A stretch of DNA of 64,000 bases from Vogesella oryzae (lineage in GTDB: Bacteria; Pseudomonadota; Gammaproteobacteria; Burkholderiales; Chromobacteriaceae): assembly GCF_902829295.1 (NCBI RefSeq), contig NZ_CADEPL010000002.1:1-64000 (forward strand), given 5' to 3'. Both the position numbers and the translations under genes were made by a program. This document shows positions 18,058 to 26,633 of the stretch, one piece after another. Numbering within the stretch: the first letter of the stretch is position 1; each line of letters opens with the position of its first letter. The notes beneath the pieces are model-generated. The model saw only the letters and a program-made list of their open reading frames with translations, searched no databases and was not told the DNA's origin.

Positions 18058-19440
18058 ATGCAAGACTCGCACGCCTGGTCCGGCCGTTTCTCGGAACCGG
18101 TTTCCGAACTGGTGAAGAAATACACCGCCTCCGTGAACTTCGATAACCGCCTGGCCGAGTTCGACATCGAAGGCTCGCTGGCCCACGCCGCGATGCTGAA
18201 CAAGTGCGGCGTGCTGTCCGATGCCGATCTGGCGGCGATCCGCCAGGGCATGAGCGAGATCATCGCCGACATCCGCGCCGGCAACTTAGAGTGGAGCGTG
18301 GACCTGGAAGACGTGCACATGAACGTGGAGCGTCGCCTCACCGACAAGATCGGCGACGCCGGCAAGCGCCTGCACACCGGCCGCAGCCGTAACGACCAGG
18401 TCGCCACCGACATCCGCCTGTGGCTGCGCGCGCAGATCGACACCATCGTCGGCTTCATCGCCGAGCTGCAGAGCAGCCTGCTGGATCTGGCCGAGGCCAA
18501 TGCCGACACCGTGATGCCGGGCTTCACCCACCTGCAGGTGGCGCAGCCGGTGACTTTCGGCCACCACATGCTGGCCTACGTCGAGATGCTGGGCCGCGAC
18601 GCCGAGCGCATGACCGATTGCCGCAAGCGGGTGAACCGCCTGCCGCTGGGTGCCGCCGCGCTGGCCGGTACCACTTTCCCAATCGACCGCTTCCACACCG
18701 CTCAGCTGCTGGGCTTCGACGACGTGTGCCACAACTCGCTGGACGCGGTGTCCGACCGTGACTTCGCCATCGAATTCACCGCCGCCGCAAGCTTAGTGAT
18801 GGTGCACCTGTCCCGCCTGTCGGAAGAGCTGATCCTGTGGATGAGCCCGCGCGTCGGCTTCATCGACATCGCCGACCGCTTCTGCACCGGCAGCTCGATC
18901 ATGCCGCAGAAGAAAAATCCGGACGTGCCGGAGCTGGTGCGCGGCAAATCCGGCCGCGTGGTCGGCCACCTGATCGCGCTGGTCACGCTGATGAAGGCGC
19001 AGCCGCTGGCCTACAACAAGGACAACCAGGAAGACAAGGAACCGCTGTTCGACACCGCCGACACGCTGATCGACACCCTGCGCATCTACGCCGACATGAT
19101 GCGCGGCATCACGGTGAAGAAAGAGGCGATGCGCGCCGCAGTGCTGCAGGGCTTCGCCACCGCCACCGACCTCGCCGACTATCTGGTGAAGAAGGGCATG
19201 CCGTTCCGCGACAGCCACGAAGTGGTGGCGCTGACCGTGCGCCATGCCGAATTGCAGGGCGTGGACATCGCCGACCTGAGCCTGGAAAAACTGCGCGAGT
19301 TCAGCACCCTGATCGAGCAGGACGTGTTCACCGTGCTGACGCCGGAAGGCTCGCTGGCGCAGCGCGACCACGTCGGCGGCACCGCGCCGAACCAGGTGCG
19401 CGCGCAGATCGCCCGCCACCGTGCGCGTCTGGCCGGCTGA
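18058..19440 (+). CDS. argH: argininosuccinate lyase
   Basis: Cleaves argininosuccinate to arginine and fumarate, the last step of arginine synthesis. The 460-aa product carries the fumarase/lyase superfamily signature [15 protein letters not shown] near residue 278, the N-terminal WSGRFSEP, the [11 protein letters not shown] region and the [12 protein letters not shown] substrate loop. It stands alone between terminators. The RBS is weak (GGGA 13 nt before the ATG). Confidence 0.97.
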   Translation: MQDSHAWSGRFSEPVSELVKKYTASVNFDNRLAEFDIEGSLAHAAMLNKCGVLSDADLAAIRQGMSEIIADIRAGNLEWSVDLEDVHMNVERRLTDKIGDAGKRLHTGRSRNDQVATDIRLWLRAQIDTIVGFIAELQSSLLDLAEANADTVMPGFTHLQVAQPVTFGHHMLAYVEMLGRDAERMTDCRKRVNRLPLGAAALAGTTFPIDRFHTAQLLGFDDVCHNSLDAVSDRDFAIEFTAAASLVMVHLSRLSEELILWMSPRVGFIDIADRFCTGSSIMPQKKNPDVPELVRGKSGRVVGHLIALVTLMKAQPLAYNKDNQEDKEPLFDTADTLIDTLRIYADMMRGITVKKEAMRAAVLQGFATATDLADYLVKKGMPFRDSHEVVALTVRHAELQGVDIADLSLEKLREFSTLIEQDVFTVLTPEGSLAQRDHVGGTAPNQVRAQIARHRARLAG

Positions 19441-19456
19441 CACCTTGGCCGCCAGC

Positions 19457-19486
19457 AAAAAGCCACCGCACGCGGTGGCTTTTTTG
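19457..19486. terminator. bidirectional terminator after argH
   Basis: AAAAAGCCACCGC-ac-GCGGTGGCTTTTTT, with A and T tracts on both sides. It can serve argH and the convergent solute-binding-protein gene. Confidence 0.85.
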
Positions 19487-19500
19487 TTGCCGGCTAGCGC

Positions 19501-20265
19501 TTATTGGCCGTAAGCCGCTCCGCGCTGCAGCAGTAACGCCTCGCGCTGATTGGCGATGTGCTGCCACAGGCATTGCACCTCCTGCGGGTGTTCGGCGGCA
19601 AAACGCCGGCTGAACGGCAGGAAGTAATCCTTGGTACTGATAGCTGGTTGCAAGGCGACCACGTCGTGGCTGCCCTGCAGATAGGCTTCGGCCAGGGTGT
19701 TATGCACCGCATAGGCGGCGATGCGCCCGGCGCGCAGCTTGGCCAGGTTGGCCTCCACCCCCACCGCACCTTCCACCGCAATATCCTTGCGCATCAGGTC
19801 GCTGGCCACCGACCAGCCCAGATCGGTACCGACCTTGCCATCATCCAGCCCCAGCAAATGTTCGCCGTCCCATTGCAGCTTGCTGCCTTTGCGCACAAAG
19901 AAGCTGTAGCTCAGGGTAGCCAGCCGGTAACGGCTGTCCGGCTTGCCGTCACGCAGCGGGTAGTGTGCGAAAGCGGCCCGCTCCGCGTTATACGACAGCA
20001 GCAGGATGGCATCGGCCGCCCCGCTGCGCAGCGCCTGCAACTGGCGCAGGCTGGATTGCCGCTGCAGCTGCAAGTTGACATTGCATGACGTCGCCGCCTG
20101 TTGCAGCAGTTCCACCGCCAGACCCGGCGGCGAGGCCAGCGAAGGCCCCTCGCCGGTGATATAGGGCGCCGCCGGCTGGTCATTGACCAGCACCCGCACC
20201 GGCACGGCCGCCCCTGCCGGCAAGGCAAGCAATAGCAGCAAGCGCAACAGCTTTGAAGCAGCCAT
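19501..20265 (-). CDS. periplasmic solute-binding protein, family 3-like
   Basis: A 254-aa exported protein: a signal peptide of about 19 residues (KLLRLLLLLALPAGAA) followed by a SBP_bac_3-type fold with PYITGEGPSLASPPGLAVELLQQAA, the LRSGAADAILLLSYNAERAA hinge region and VGTDLGWSVASDLMR. No ABC permease or ATPase is adjacent, so it is an orphan receptor. Such orphan proteins may supply distant transporters or sense ligands. Substrate unknown; amino acids are the usual ligands of this fold. Confidence 0.8.
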   Translation of the reverse strand: MAASKLLRLLLLLALPAGAAVPVRVLVNDQPAAPYITGEGPSLASPPGLAVELLQQAATSCNVNLQLQRQSSLRQLQALRSGAADAILLLSYNAERAAFAHYPLRDGKPDSRYRLATLSYSFFVRKGSKLQWDGEHLLGLDDGKVGTDLGWSVASDLMRKDIAVEGAVGVEANLAKLRAGRIAAYAVHNTLAEAYLQGSHDVVALQPAISTKDYFLPFSRRFAAEHPQEVQCLWQHIANQREALLLQRGAAYGQ

Positions 20266-20453
20266 GATGGCCCTATGTCAATTGTTTGAGCGGTCAACTG
20301 TGTGCGACAGACAGCGCCGAGTCAACTGTCATGATGGTGCCAGGATGCCGACAGCGCATGACATTACTGTGACGCCTGTGGCATAAGGATTGCACCGCAG
20401 GCCACGACGGAGCACTATGCAGCTGTCCATCTCCATGTCAGAAAGGAACCATC

Positions 20454-20834
20454 ATGCGCAAACTGTTGTTGCTGGCCGCCCTGGCCTTGACCGCCAGCGG
20501 TGCTTTCGCCGCCGATAATGCCTGTGAAGCCAAAGCCGCCGAGATGAAACTGGCCGGCGCGGCCAAAAGCAGTTTCATGAAGAAATGCGAGAAAGACATG
20601 AAAGGCGCCATGCCGATGGCCGCCGGTGGCGCGACTTGCGAAGCCAAGGCCGCCGAGAAGAAACTGGCCGGCGCGGCCAAGAACAGCTTCGTGCAGAAGT
20701 GCCAGAAAGACATGAAGGCCCAGGCACCGAGTGCCCAGGGCGTGTGCGAGAACAAGGCCGCCGAGAAGAAACTGGCCGGCGCCGCCAAGAAGAGCTTCAT
20801 GCAGAAATGCGTGAAGGATGCCGGCAGCAACTAA
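20454..20834 (+). CDS. PsiF-repeat periplasmic protein with three repeats
   Basis: A 126-aa secreted protein (signal peptide ~1-20, ending AFA/AD) built of three tandem PsiF units with cysteines at 24/45, 62/83 and 98/119, each pair spaced C-x20-C around a KAAEKKLAGAAKxSFxxKC core. PsiF of E. coli is phosphate-starvation inducible and of unknown function, usually with two units. Six regularly spaced cysteines suggest three disulfides. AGAAAGGAACC upstream gives a good RBS. Upstream at 20359-20373, reading the minus strand, two Pho-box-like half sites (GCGTCAC, ATGTCAT) are spaced 11 bp; this is weak evidence. Confidence 0.85.
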   Translation: MRKLLLLAALALTASGAFAADNACEAKAAEMKLAGAAKSSFMKKCEKDMKGAMPMAAGGATCEAKAAEKKLAGAAKNSFVQKCQKDMKAQAPSAQGVCENKAAEKKLAGAAKKSFMQKCVKDAGSN

Positions 20835-20857
20835 GTAGCGACTGCCCGCGCAACAGA

Positions 20858-20890
20858 CAATACCCCGCCGCGGCGGGGTATTGCTTTGCG
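20858..20890. terminator. palindromic terminator after psiF-like gene
   Basis: A perfect 26-bp palindrome CAATACCCCGCCG / CGGCGGGGTATTG lies between convergent genes. The T-tract is short (GCTTTG) on the + strand. Confidence 0.7.
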
Positions 20891-20914
20891 GCCACCGCGG
20901 CGGCAAGACGCAGG

Positions 20915-21118
20915 CTAGCTGCCGCGCGCGCGGCGCACGCTGACACTCTCGCCACCGATGCCCCAGTTGTCGGTGTCCACCTCGTCGATCACCACCACGG
21001 TGGTGGCCGGGTTCTTGCCCAGCACCTGCTGCAACAGGCTGGTCACCCCGGCAATCAACTCGGCCTTCTGCTCGGCAGTAGCCCCCTCGCGGGTAATCTT
21101 GATATTCACGTACGGCAT
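20915..21118 (-). CDS. 4-oxalocrotonate tautomerase family protein
   Basis: A 67-aa member of the tautomerase superfamily. After removal of Met it begins with the catalytic proline (MPYVNIKITREG), and the C-terminal half contains the family stretch VVVIDEVDTDNWGIGGES. GGAG lies 6 nt before the start. The start overlaps the 3' end of the upstream EamA gene by 13 nt, so the two are co-transcribed. Natural substrate unknown; family members tautomerise 2-hydroxymuconate-like enols. Confidence 0.93.
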   Translation of the reverse strand: MPYVNIKITREGATAEQKAELIAGVTSLLQQVLGKNPATTVVVIDEVDTDNWGIGGESVSVRRARGS

Positions 21119-22035
21119 GTTTGCTCCTTGCTGAAAGTATTTGCGGCCAACCTTGTGCTGCCGCCTTGTCCGCTGCGTGCCACCAGCCACGCCCCCACCG
21201 ATACGCACAGTAGCGCCGCCGCCAGCGCGGCATCCAGCGGCTCGCCCAGTAGCGGCACTGCCAGCATGCCGGTCAGCACCGGGATCAGCGCCATCAGCGC
21301 CGACATCCGGGCCGCTCCCAGCGCGTTGACCGCCCGCAGGTACACCAGCATGCCGACAATCGCCGGCACCACGGCATGGAATATCCCCAGCCCGACCACG
21401 GTGCCGAGCGGCACCTGGCCCAGCCCCTTGGGCAGCCACAACAGGTAAACCGGCAGATACAGCACCGCCGATGCCAGGGTAACGAAGGCGGTAAGCTGCC
21501 ACGCCGGCAGCTGCCAGCGCCGGGCCAGCATGCCGTACAGCGCCCACAGCAACGATGCGGCCAGCAGCAAGCCATCGCCCAGCCATTGCTGCGTAGCGGC
21601 CAGCCCCTGCAGCAGCGGTAACGCCAGCAAGCCCACGCCCAGCGCCATCAGCCCATAGCCCGGCCATTGCCGCGCCGGCGGCCAACCCTGGCCGCCGAGC
21701 ACCAGCAACAGCGCCATCAGGAACGGCTGCAGCCCCGGAATCAGCAGCGCCACATGCGCCGCCGGCACCCACTGCACCGCGCTGTAGCACAGCAGGCAAA
21801 ATCCGATGCAGCCGATCAGCGCCAGCAGCCACAGCCGGCCATCGCGCCAGCTGGCCCGCGGCGGCAACCCCAGAAAACACAGCAACAGGCTGGCGATGGC
21901 CAGCCGCAAGCCCAGCACATCATACGGCGTCAGCCCGCTGTGGCCGCCGGCTCGCGCTACCAGCATGAAGCCGCTCCAGATGGCAACGGCGGCGAAGGCG
22001 GCAAGATACCCTTGCCGCAGGGAAAGACTGGTCAT
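21106..22035 (-). CDS. EamA/DMT-family transporter
   Basis: A 309-aa inner-membrane exporter with ten predicted helices in two EamA repeats (LAAFAAVAIWSGFMLVARAG at the N-terminus; GLGIFHAVVPAIVGMLVYLRAVNALGAARMS in the second). The ATG at 22035 (MTSLSLRQ) follows GGAG at a good distance; an open frame upstream to 22083 lacks support. Its tail overlaps the tautomerase gene. It is divergent from a LysR regulator across 103 bp, the typical layout for a LysR-controlled exporter. Substrate unknown. Confidence 0.88.
   Translation of the reverse strand: MTSLSLRQGYLAAFAAVAIWSGFMLVARAGGHSGLTPYDVLGLRLAIASLLLCFLGLPPRASWRDGRLWLLALIGCIGFCLLCYSAVQWVPAAHVALLIPGLQPFLMALLLVLGGQGWPPARQWPGYGLMALGVGLLALPLLQGLAATQQWLGDGLLLAASLLWALYGMLARRWQLPAWQLTAFVTLASAVLYLPVYLLWLPKGLGQVPLGTVVGLGIFHAVVPAIVGMLVYLRAVNALGAARMSALMALIPVLTGMLAVPLLGEPLDAALAAALLCVSVGAWLVARSGQGGSTRLAANTFSKEQTCRT
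21143..21154 (-). repeat. single AAGGTTGGCCGC motif copy
   Basis: An exact 12-mer form of the window-wide motif, read on the minus strand. It lies inside the 3' end of the EamA gene, just upstream of the tautomerase start. Confidence 0.7.
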
Positions 22036-22138
22036 GACAGGCTCCTTGGCAACCACACGATGCGCGCAGTGTGACGCCGCCAAAGCATCCTGAAAAATGA
22101 ATTAATATGATTACATCAATCCCGAAACGAGAACGATC

Positions 22139-23014
22139 ATGGACTTGAGCGATCTGCGCATTTTCCAGGCCGTACTGCAGGAAGGCGGCGTCACCGCCGC
22201 CGCGCGCCGCCTGCACCGGGTGCAGTCCAATGTCACCACCCGCATCCGCCAGCTGGAAGAAAGCCTGGGCGTGCCGCTGTTCGAACGCGAAGGCAAGCAG
22301 CTGCGGCCAACCCTGGCGGCACGGGTACTGCAGGGTTATGCCGGCCGGCTGCTGCAGCTGGCCGACGAGGCGCGCCAGGCCGTCAGCGGCGATACCCCGT
22401 CCGGCGTGTTGCGCCTCGGGGCGATGGAGAACACCGCCGCGGTGCGGCTGCCGCCGCTGCTGGCCGACTTCCACCAGCGCTACCCGCAGGTGCGGCTGGA
22501 GCTGCGCACCGCCCCCACCGCGCAACTGATTGCCGCGGTGCTGGCCGGCGAGCTGGACTGCGCGCTGGTCTGCGGCCCGGTGCTGGAACCGCGGCTGGAA
22601 AGCCAGCCGTTCTGCCGCGAAACCCTGCTGCTGATCAGTGCCCTCGGCCAGCAGGTGACGCCGGGCAGCGGCCCGCACACCCTGCTGGCCTTCGACCGCG
22701 GCTGCGCCTACCGCCAGCGGCTGGAACGCTGGCTGGACGACAGCGGCTGCGTGGTGGACCGGCTGGTGGAGCTGGATTCCTACCACGCCATGATCAGCTG
22801 CGCCGCCAGCGGCATGGGGCTGGCGCTGGTGCCGCAGGCGCTGCTGGCGATCACCCCGGCCGCCGACAATGTGGCCTGCCACCCGCTGCCGCCGCAGCTG
22901 GCCATTGCCGACACGGTGCTGATCCGCCGTCGCGGCCAGCATGCGCCGGCCATCGACGCCCTTGCCGCGCGCCTGCGCGCCGCGACTGACGGCAGTCAAA
23001 AAAATGCTGATTGA
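22139..23014 (+). CDS. LysR-family transcriptional regulator
   Basis: A 291-aa regulator: N-terminal winged helix-turn-helix (GGVTAAARRLHRVQSNVTTRIRQLEESLGVPLFERE, about residues 16-50) and a periplasmic-binding-like effector domain from ~90 (GVLRLGAMENTAAVRLPPLLADFH). It is divergent from the EamA exporter and probably controls it. The intergenic region holds an A/T-rich stretch (22095-22125) suitable for a LysR box. Effector unknown. Confidence 0.9.
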   Translation: MDLSDLRIFQAVLQEGGVTAAARRLHRVQSNVTTRIRQLEESLGVPLFEREGKQLRPTLAARVLQGYAGRLLQLADEARQAVSGDTPSGVLRLGAMENTAAVRLPPLLADFHQRYPQVRLELRTAPTAQLIAAVLAGELDCALVCGPVLEPRLESQPFCRETLLLISALGQQVTPGSGPHTLLAFDRGCAYRQRLERWLDDSGCVVDRLVELDSYHAMISCAASGMGLALVPQALLAITPAADNVACHPLPPQLAIADTVLIRRRGQHAPAIDALAARLRAATDGSQKNAD

Positions 23015-23034
23015 TCAAGGCATTAGCCGGCTAT

Positions 23035-23048
23035 TTGATATGCATCAA
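23035..23048. promoter_or_regulatory. FNR/ANR-type binding site upstream of chemoreceptor
   Basis: TTGAT-ATGC-ATCAA is a perfect match to the FNR/ANR consensus TTGAT-N4-ATCAA. It lies in a 154-bp A/T-rich intergenic region, about 120 bp before the chemoreceptor ATG. Confidence 0.65.
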
Positions 23049-23168
23049 AATATCTCAAAGTCATGGCAATACAATGGCTATCGCTTTGTTTTTAATGAGA
23101 TACATTCTCAAAATACTGTGTTCGCCATTACTGGCTACTGTCGTATCAACCACCCACCGTGACCCGCC

Positions 23169-25187
23169 ATGCCTACCACCCCCAAATCGCTTTCCCTGGC
23201 GCACAAGCTTGGCCTGCTGCTGAGCGCCGCGCTGCTCCTCGTCCTCGGTCTGGCCGGCTTCCTGCTGAGCGACTGGCTCGGCAACCGCATGGAAGCCCGC
23301 GCCATCGGCAATATGCAGACCACCAACCAGCAGGTGATCGACACCATCGACGCCTACGCCCATGTGCTGGAAGACAATGCACAGCAAAGCAGCAGATTGC
23401 TGGCGGCCAACCTGCCGGGCGCGCTGCGTCTGGATGCCTCGGCGCCGGCATCCGCCCCGGCGCTGTACGCCGGTAGCCAGCCGCTGAATGACGATACGGC
23501 GCTGGTCGACAACTACACCCGGGCCACCGGCAACGTCGCGACGGTATTCGTGAAAAACGGCAGCGACTTCCTGCGCATCAGCTCCTCGCTGAAGAAAGAA
23601 GACGGCAATCGCGCCGTGGGTACCACGCTGGATCACGACAATCCGGCCTATGCGCTGCTGGGCAGCGGCCAACCCTATACCGGCCCGGCGCGCCTGTTCG
23701 GCCGCGATTACATGACCCATTACCAGCCGCTGAAGGATGCCGGCGGCCAACTGGTGGGCGCACTGTTTGTCGGCATCGACAACACCGAAGGACTGCAGGC
23801 ACTGAGGCAAAAGATCCTGTCGATCAAGATCGGCGACAGCGGTTACGTGTTCGTGGTGGATGCCCGCCTGCATCCGGGCGATCTGCTGATCCACCCGACG
23901 GCGGAAGGCAAGAACCTGCTGGACAAGACCGATGCCGACGGCAATCCCTTCATCAAGAACATGCTGCAGCAGCAGAACGGCCAGATCAGCTATCTGTGGC
24001 TGGACCCGGGCAGCGACAAGCCGCGCCGCAAGCTGACCACCTTCCAGAGCTATCCGCGCTGGGGCTGGCTGGTGGCCACCGGCGCCTACCAGGACGAGCT
24101 GGTGCGTGAGCCGCGCGAGATGCAGCTCAACATGCTGCTGGGCACGCTGGCGGTGATTGTGCTGCTGTTGCTGATCGTGCACTTTGCCATGCGCTACTGG
24201 GTCAGCCAGCCGCTGGCGCGACTGGTGGCCGTCACCCGCCGCATCGCCACCGGCGACCTGAGCAGCCGCATCGCAGTCGATCGCGGTGACGAGATCGGCC
24301 AGGTGCTGGCGGCCAGCGACCATATGTGCCAGGAACTGCGCCAGCTGATCAGCGAAGTAAACCAGGGCGTGGACGGTCTGGGCCGCAACGCCCACAACGT
24401 GTCGCAGCTGGCCGACGATGTGGCGGAAAGCTCCAGCCAGCAGAGCGAGGCGGTGTCGGCGATGGCCGCCAGCGTGGAAGAAATGACCCACAGCATCAGC
24501 CAGGTCAGCCAGCATGCCGGCAGCGCGCGCGAACTGGCGCTGCAGTCCGACCAGGTCTCGCGCAGCGGCGAGGAAATCGTTGGCCGCACGGTGGAAACCA
24601 TGCGCGAAATCGCCGCCGCCTCCGGCGACACCGCCAATACCGTGACCCAGCTGGGCGAACGCTCGGAGCAGATCAGCCGCGTGGTGACGGTGATCCGCGA
24701 GATTGCCGACCAGACCAATCTGCTGGCGCTGAACGCCGCCATCGAGGCGGCCCGTGCCGGCGAGATGGGCCGCGGCTTCTCGGTGGTGGCCGACGAAGTG
24801 CGCCAGCTGGCCGAGCGCACCACGCAATCGACGCTGGAGATCACCGGCATCGTTGGCCGCATCCAGGACGAGGCACAACTGGCGGTAGCCAGCATGAGCA
24901 GCGCCGCGCTGCAGGTGGAAACCGGGGTGAAGGCCGCCAGCGAGGCCGGCGACAGCCTGCAGGACATCCGCAACGGCGCGCAGCAGGTGGAACAGGCGGT
25001 GGTCGGCATTGCCGATGCACTGCGCGAGCAGAGTACCGCCAGCCTCGACATCGCCCACAACGTGGAACGCGTGGCACAGCAAGCCGACCAGAACCACCAG
25101 AAGGCCCGCGATGCCTCGCTGGCCGCCTGCGAGATGACCGCGCTGGCGCAGCAGCTGCGTCAGGCGGTGGCACGCTTCACCGTCTGA
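23169..25187 (+). CDS. methyl-accepting chemotaxis protein with Cache sensor
   Basis: A 672-aa transmembrane chemoreceptor. TM1 lies at ~13-34 ([20 protein letters not shown]), a periplasmic Cache-type sensor spans ~35-315 (with [13 protein letters not shown] and [13 protein letters not shown], typical of single-Cache folds), TM2 at ~321-341, HAMP at ~342-395, and the cytoplasmic hairpin tip [23 protein letters not shown] near 511-533. No C-terminal CheR/CheB tether pentapeptide is seen. A perfect FNR-type site upstream suggests oxygen-dependent expression. Ligand unknown; Cache receptors often bind organic acids or amino acids. Confidence 0.94.
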   Translation: MPTTPKSLSLAHKLGLLLSAALLLVLGLAGFLLSDWLGNRMEARAIGNMQTTNQQVIDTIDAYAHVLEDNAQQSSRLLAANLPGALRLDASAPASAPALYAGSQPLNDDTALVDNYTRATGNVATVFVKNGSDFLRISSSLKKEDGNRAVGTTLDHDNPAYALLGSGQPYTGPARLFGRDYMTHYQPLKDAGGQLVGALFVGIDNTEGLQALRQKILSIKIGDSGYVFVVDARLHPGDLLIHPTAEGKNLLDKTDADGNPFIKNMLQQQNGQISYLWLDPGSDKPRRKLTTFQSYPRWGWLVATGAYQDELVREPREMQLNMLLGTLAVIVLLLLIVHFAMRYWVSQPLARLVAVTRRIATGDLSSRIAVDRGDEIGQVLAASDHMCQELRQLISEVNQGVDGLGRNAHNVSQLADDVAESSSQQSEAVSAMAASVEEMTHSISQVSQHAGSARELALQSDQVSRSGEEIVGRTVETMREIAAASGDTANTVTQLGERSEQISRVVTVIREIADQTNLLALNAAIEAARAGEMGRGFSVVADEVRQLAERTTQSTLEITGIVGRIQDEAQLAVASMSSAALQVETGVKAASEAGDSLQDIRNGAQQVEQAVVGIADALREQSTASLDIAHNVERVAQQADQNHQKARDASLAACEMTALAQQLRQAVARFTV

Positions 25188-25192
25188 GCCGG

Positions 25193-25217
25193 AGGTTGGC
25201 CGCTTGCGGCCAACCTT
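25193..25217. repeat. inverted motif pair between chemoreceptor and pilR
   Basis: AGGTTGGCCGC-TT-GCGGCCAACCTT: two 11-bp arms almost back to back, 6 bp after the chemoreceptor stop, at a convergent junction. Confidence 0.85.
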
Positions 25218-25244
25218 GTCACGACGGCAACCCTAAGTCACAAC

Positions 25245-25277
25245 ACAAAACAGGCGCTGCCGTTGGCCGCGCCTGTT
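25245..25277 (-). terminator. terminator of the parC-pilS-pilR operon
   Basis: Read on the minus strand, AACAGGCGC and GCGCCTGTT pair around an 11-nt loop, followed by TTTGTGTTG. It lies 7 bp after the pilR stop. One more GTTGGCCGC copy sits in its loop. Confidence 0.7.
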
Positions 25278-25283
25278 GCCGTT

Positions 25284-26606
25284 TTACTGTTCCTTCATCC
25301 CCAGCCGCTCCAGCCGGTAACGCAGCGAACGAAAGCTCACCCCCAGCAGCTTGGCGGCCTGGGTGCGGTTGCCGCCGCTTTGCGCCAGTGCCGCCTCAAT
25401 CACGCCGCGCTCCACCCGGTCCAGGTAATCCTGCAGCGTTTCGCCGCCGTTGGGCGTCACGCCGGGCGCGTCACTGGCCACGACTCCGCCCAACTGCAGA
25501 TCGGCCGGATCGATCCGGCCATCGCTGCACAACGCCACCGCCCGTTCGAGGATGTTTTCCAGCTCGCGGAAATTACCCGGATAGTGGTAGCCCAGCAGCG
25601 CCTGCACCGCTTCCGCGCTCAGCCGTGGCCGTTCGGCACCGGCGTAGCGTTCCAGCAGGGCGCCGATGAAGCGCGGCAGATCGTCGCGCAGCTCGCGTAG
25701 CGCCGGCATCGCCAGGCTGATCACGTTCAGCCGGTAGTACAGGTCCTGGCGGAAGGCGCCATCGGCCACCAGCTGCGCCAGGTTCTTGTGGCTGGCGGAC
25801 AGGATGCGCACGTCCACCGCTTCTTCCTGCGCCGCCCCCAGCTTGCGCACGGTTTTTTCCTGGATCGCGCGCAGCAGCTTCACCTGCATCGCCAGCGGCA
25901 AGTCGGCGACCTCGTCGAGGAACAGCGTGCCGCCGTGCGCCTGCTGGAAGAAGCCGTCGCGGTCGGCATCGGCACCGGTAAAGGCGCCCTTCTTGCTGCC
26001 GAAGAACTCGCTTTCCACCAGCGTTTCCGGAATGGCGCCGCAGTTCACCGCCACGAACGGCTTGCCGGCACGCGGCCCCTGCTCGTGGATGCTGCGTGCC
26101 GCCTGCTCCTTGCCGGTACCGGATTCGCCGTGGATGAACACCGCCGCCTGGCTGCGCGCCAGCTTGGCGATCAGCCGCTGCACTTCCTGCATCGCCGGCG
26201 ATTCGCCCTGCAAGCGCAGGCCGCCAGCCGGCGCGGCGGCCACGTCGCGCACCCCCAGCGCCGATTTCACCAGCGAGCGCAATGCCGCCAGGCTCAACGG
26301 TTTGGCCAGATAGTCGAACGCGCCGGCCTTCATCGCTGCCACCGCATTCTCGGTGCTGCCGTAGGCGGTAATCACCGCCACCGGCACGTCCAGCCCAGCG
26401 TCGGCAATGTACTGCACCACCTGCAGCCCTTCGCCGTCCGGCAGGCGCATGTCGGTCAGCGCCAGGTCGTAGTGGCTGGCGGCCAACATGCGCTGCGCTT
26501 CGGCGACACTGCCGGCGGTCTCCACCGCCAGCCCCATCTTGCCCAGCGTCAGCGCCAGCAGTTCGCGGATATCCGGTTCGTCGTCAACAATCAGCACTCG
26601 GCTCAT
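25284..26606 (-). CDS. pilR: sigma-54-dependent response regulator PilR
   Basis: Activates RNA polymerase-sigma54 at pilin promoters in type IV pilus systems. The 440-aa product has a receiver domain (VDDEPDIRE; phosphoacceptor in LALTDMRLPDGEG near residue 52), an AAA+ domain with Walker A GESGTGKE, the sigma54-contact loop GAFTGA near residue 205 and Walker B GGTLFLDEVADLP, and a C-terminal Fis helix-turn-helix (NRTQAAKLLGVSFRSLRYRLERLG). It follows the sensor gene by 27 nt. The membrane layout of the partner kinase makes PilR more likely than NtrX or NtrC. Confidence 0.9.
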   Translation of the reverse strand: MSRVLIVDDEPDIRELLALTLGKMGLAVETAGSVAEAQRMLAASHYDLALTDMRLPDGEGLQVVQYIADAGLDVPVAVITAYGSTENAVAAMKAGAFDYLAKPLSLAALRSLVKSALGVRDVAAAPAGGLRLQGESPAMQEVQRLIAKLARSQAAVFIHGESGTGKEQAARSIHEQGPRAGKPFVAVNCGAIPETLVESEFFGSKKGAFTGADADRDGFFQQAHGGTLFLDEVADLPLAMQVKLLRAIQEKTVRKLGAAQEEAVDVRILSASHKNLAQLVADGAFRQDLYYRLNVISLAMPALRELRDDLPRFIGALLERYAGAERPRLSAEAVQALLGYHYPGNFRELENILERAVALCSDGRIDPADLQLGGVVASDAPGVTPNGGETLQDYLDRVERGVIEAALAQSGGNRTQAAKLLGVSFRSLRYRLERLGMKEQ

Positions 26607-26633
26607 GGCGTGTTCTCAATCATCGCGCTGCCC

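Noticed and set aside
20326-20332. CTGTCAT, a single Pho-box half-site upstream of the psiF-like gene
   Set aside because: No second half-site at 11-bp spacing on this strand; kept only as a weak remark.
20915-21880. Reading the tautomerase frame upstream as a 321-aa fusion protein
   Set aside because: The extension is an Arg/Ala/Gly-rich shadow of the EamA gene, while the 67-aa tautomerase needs its N-terminal proline after Met and has its own GGAG site.
23061-25097. A 678-codon antisense frame opposite the chemoreceptor
   Set aside because: It shadows a clear MCP with all domains; no motif or RBS.
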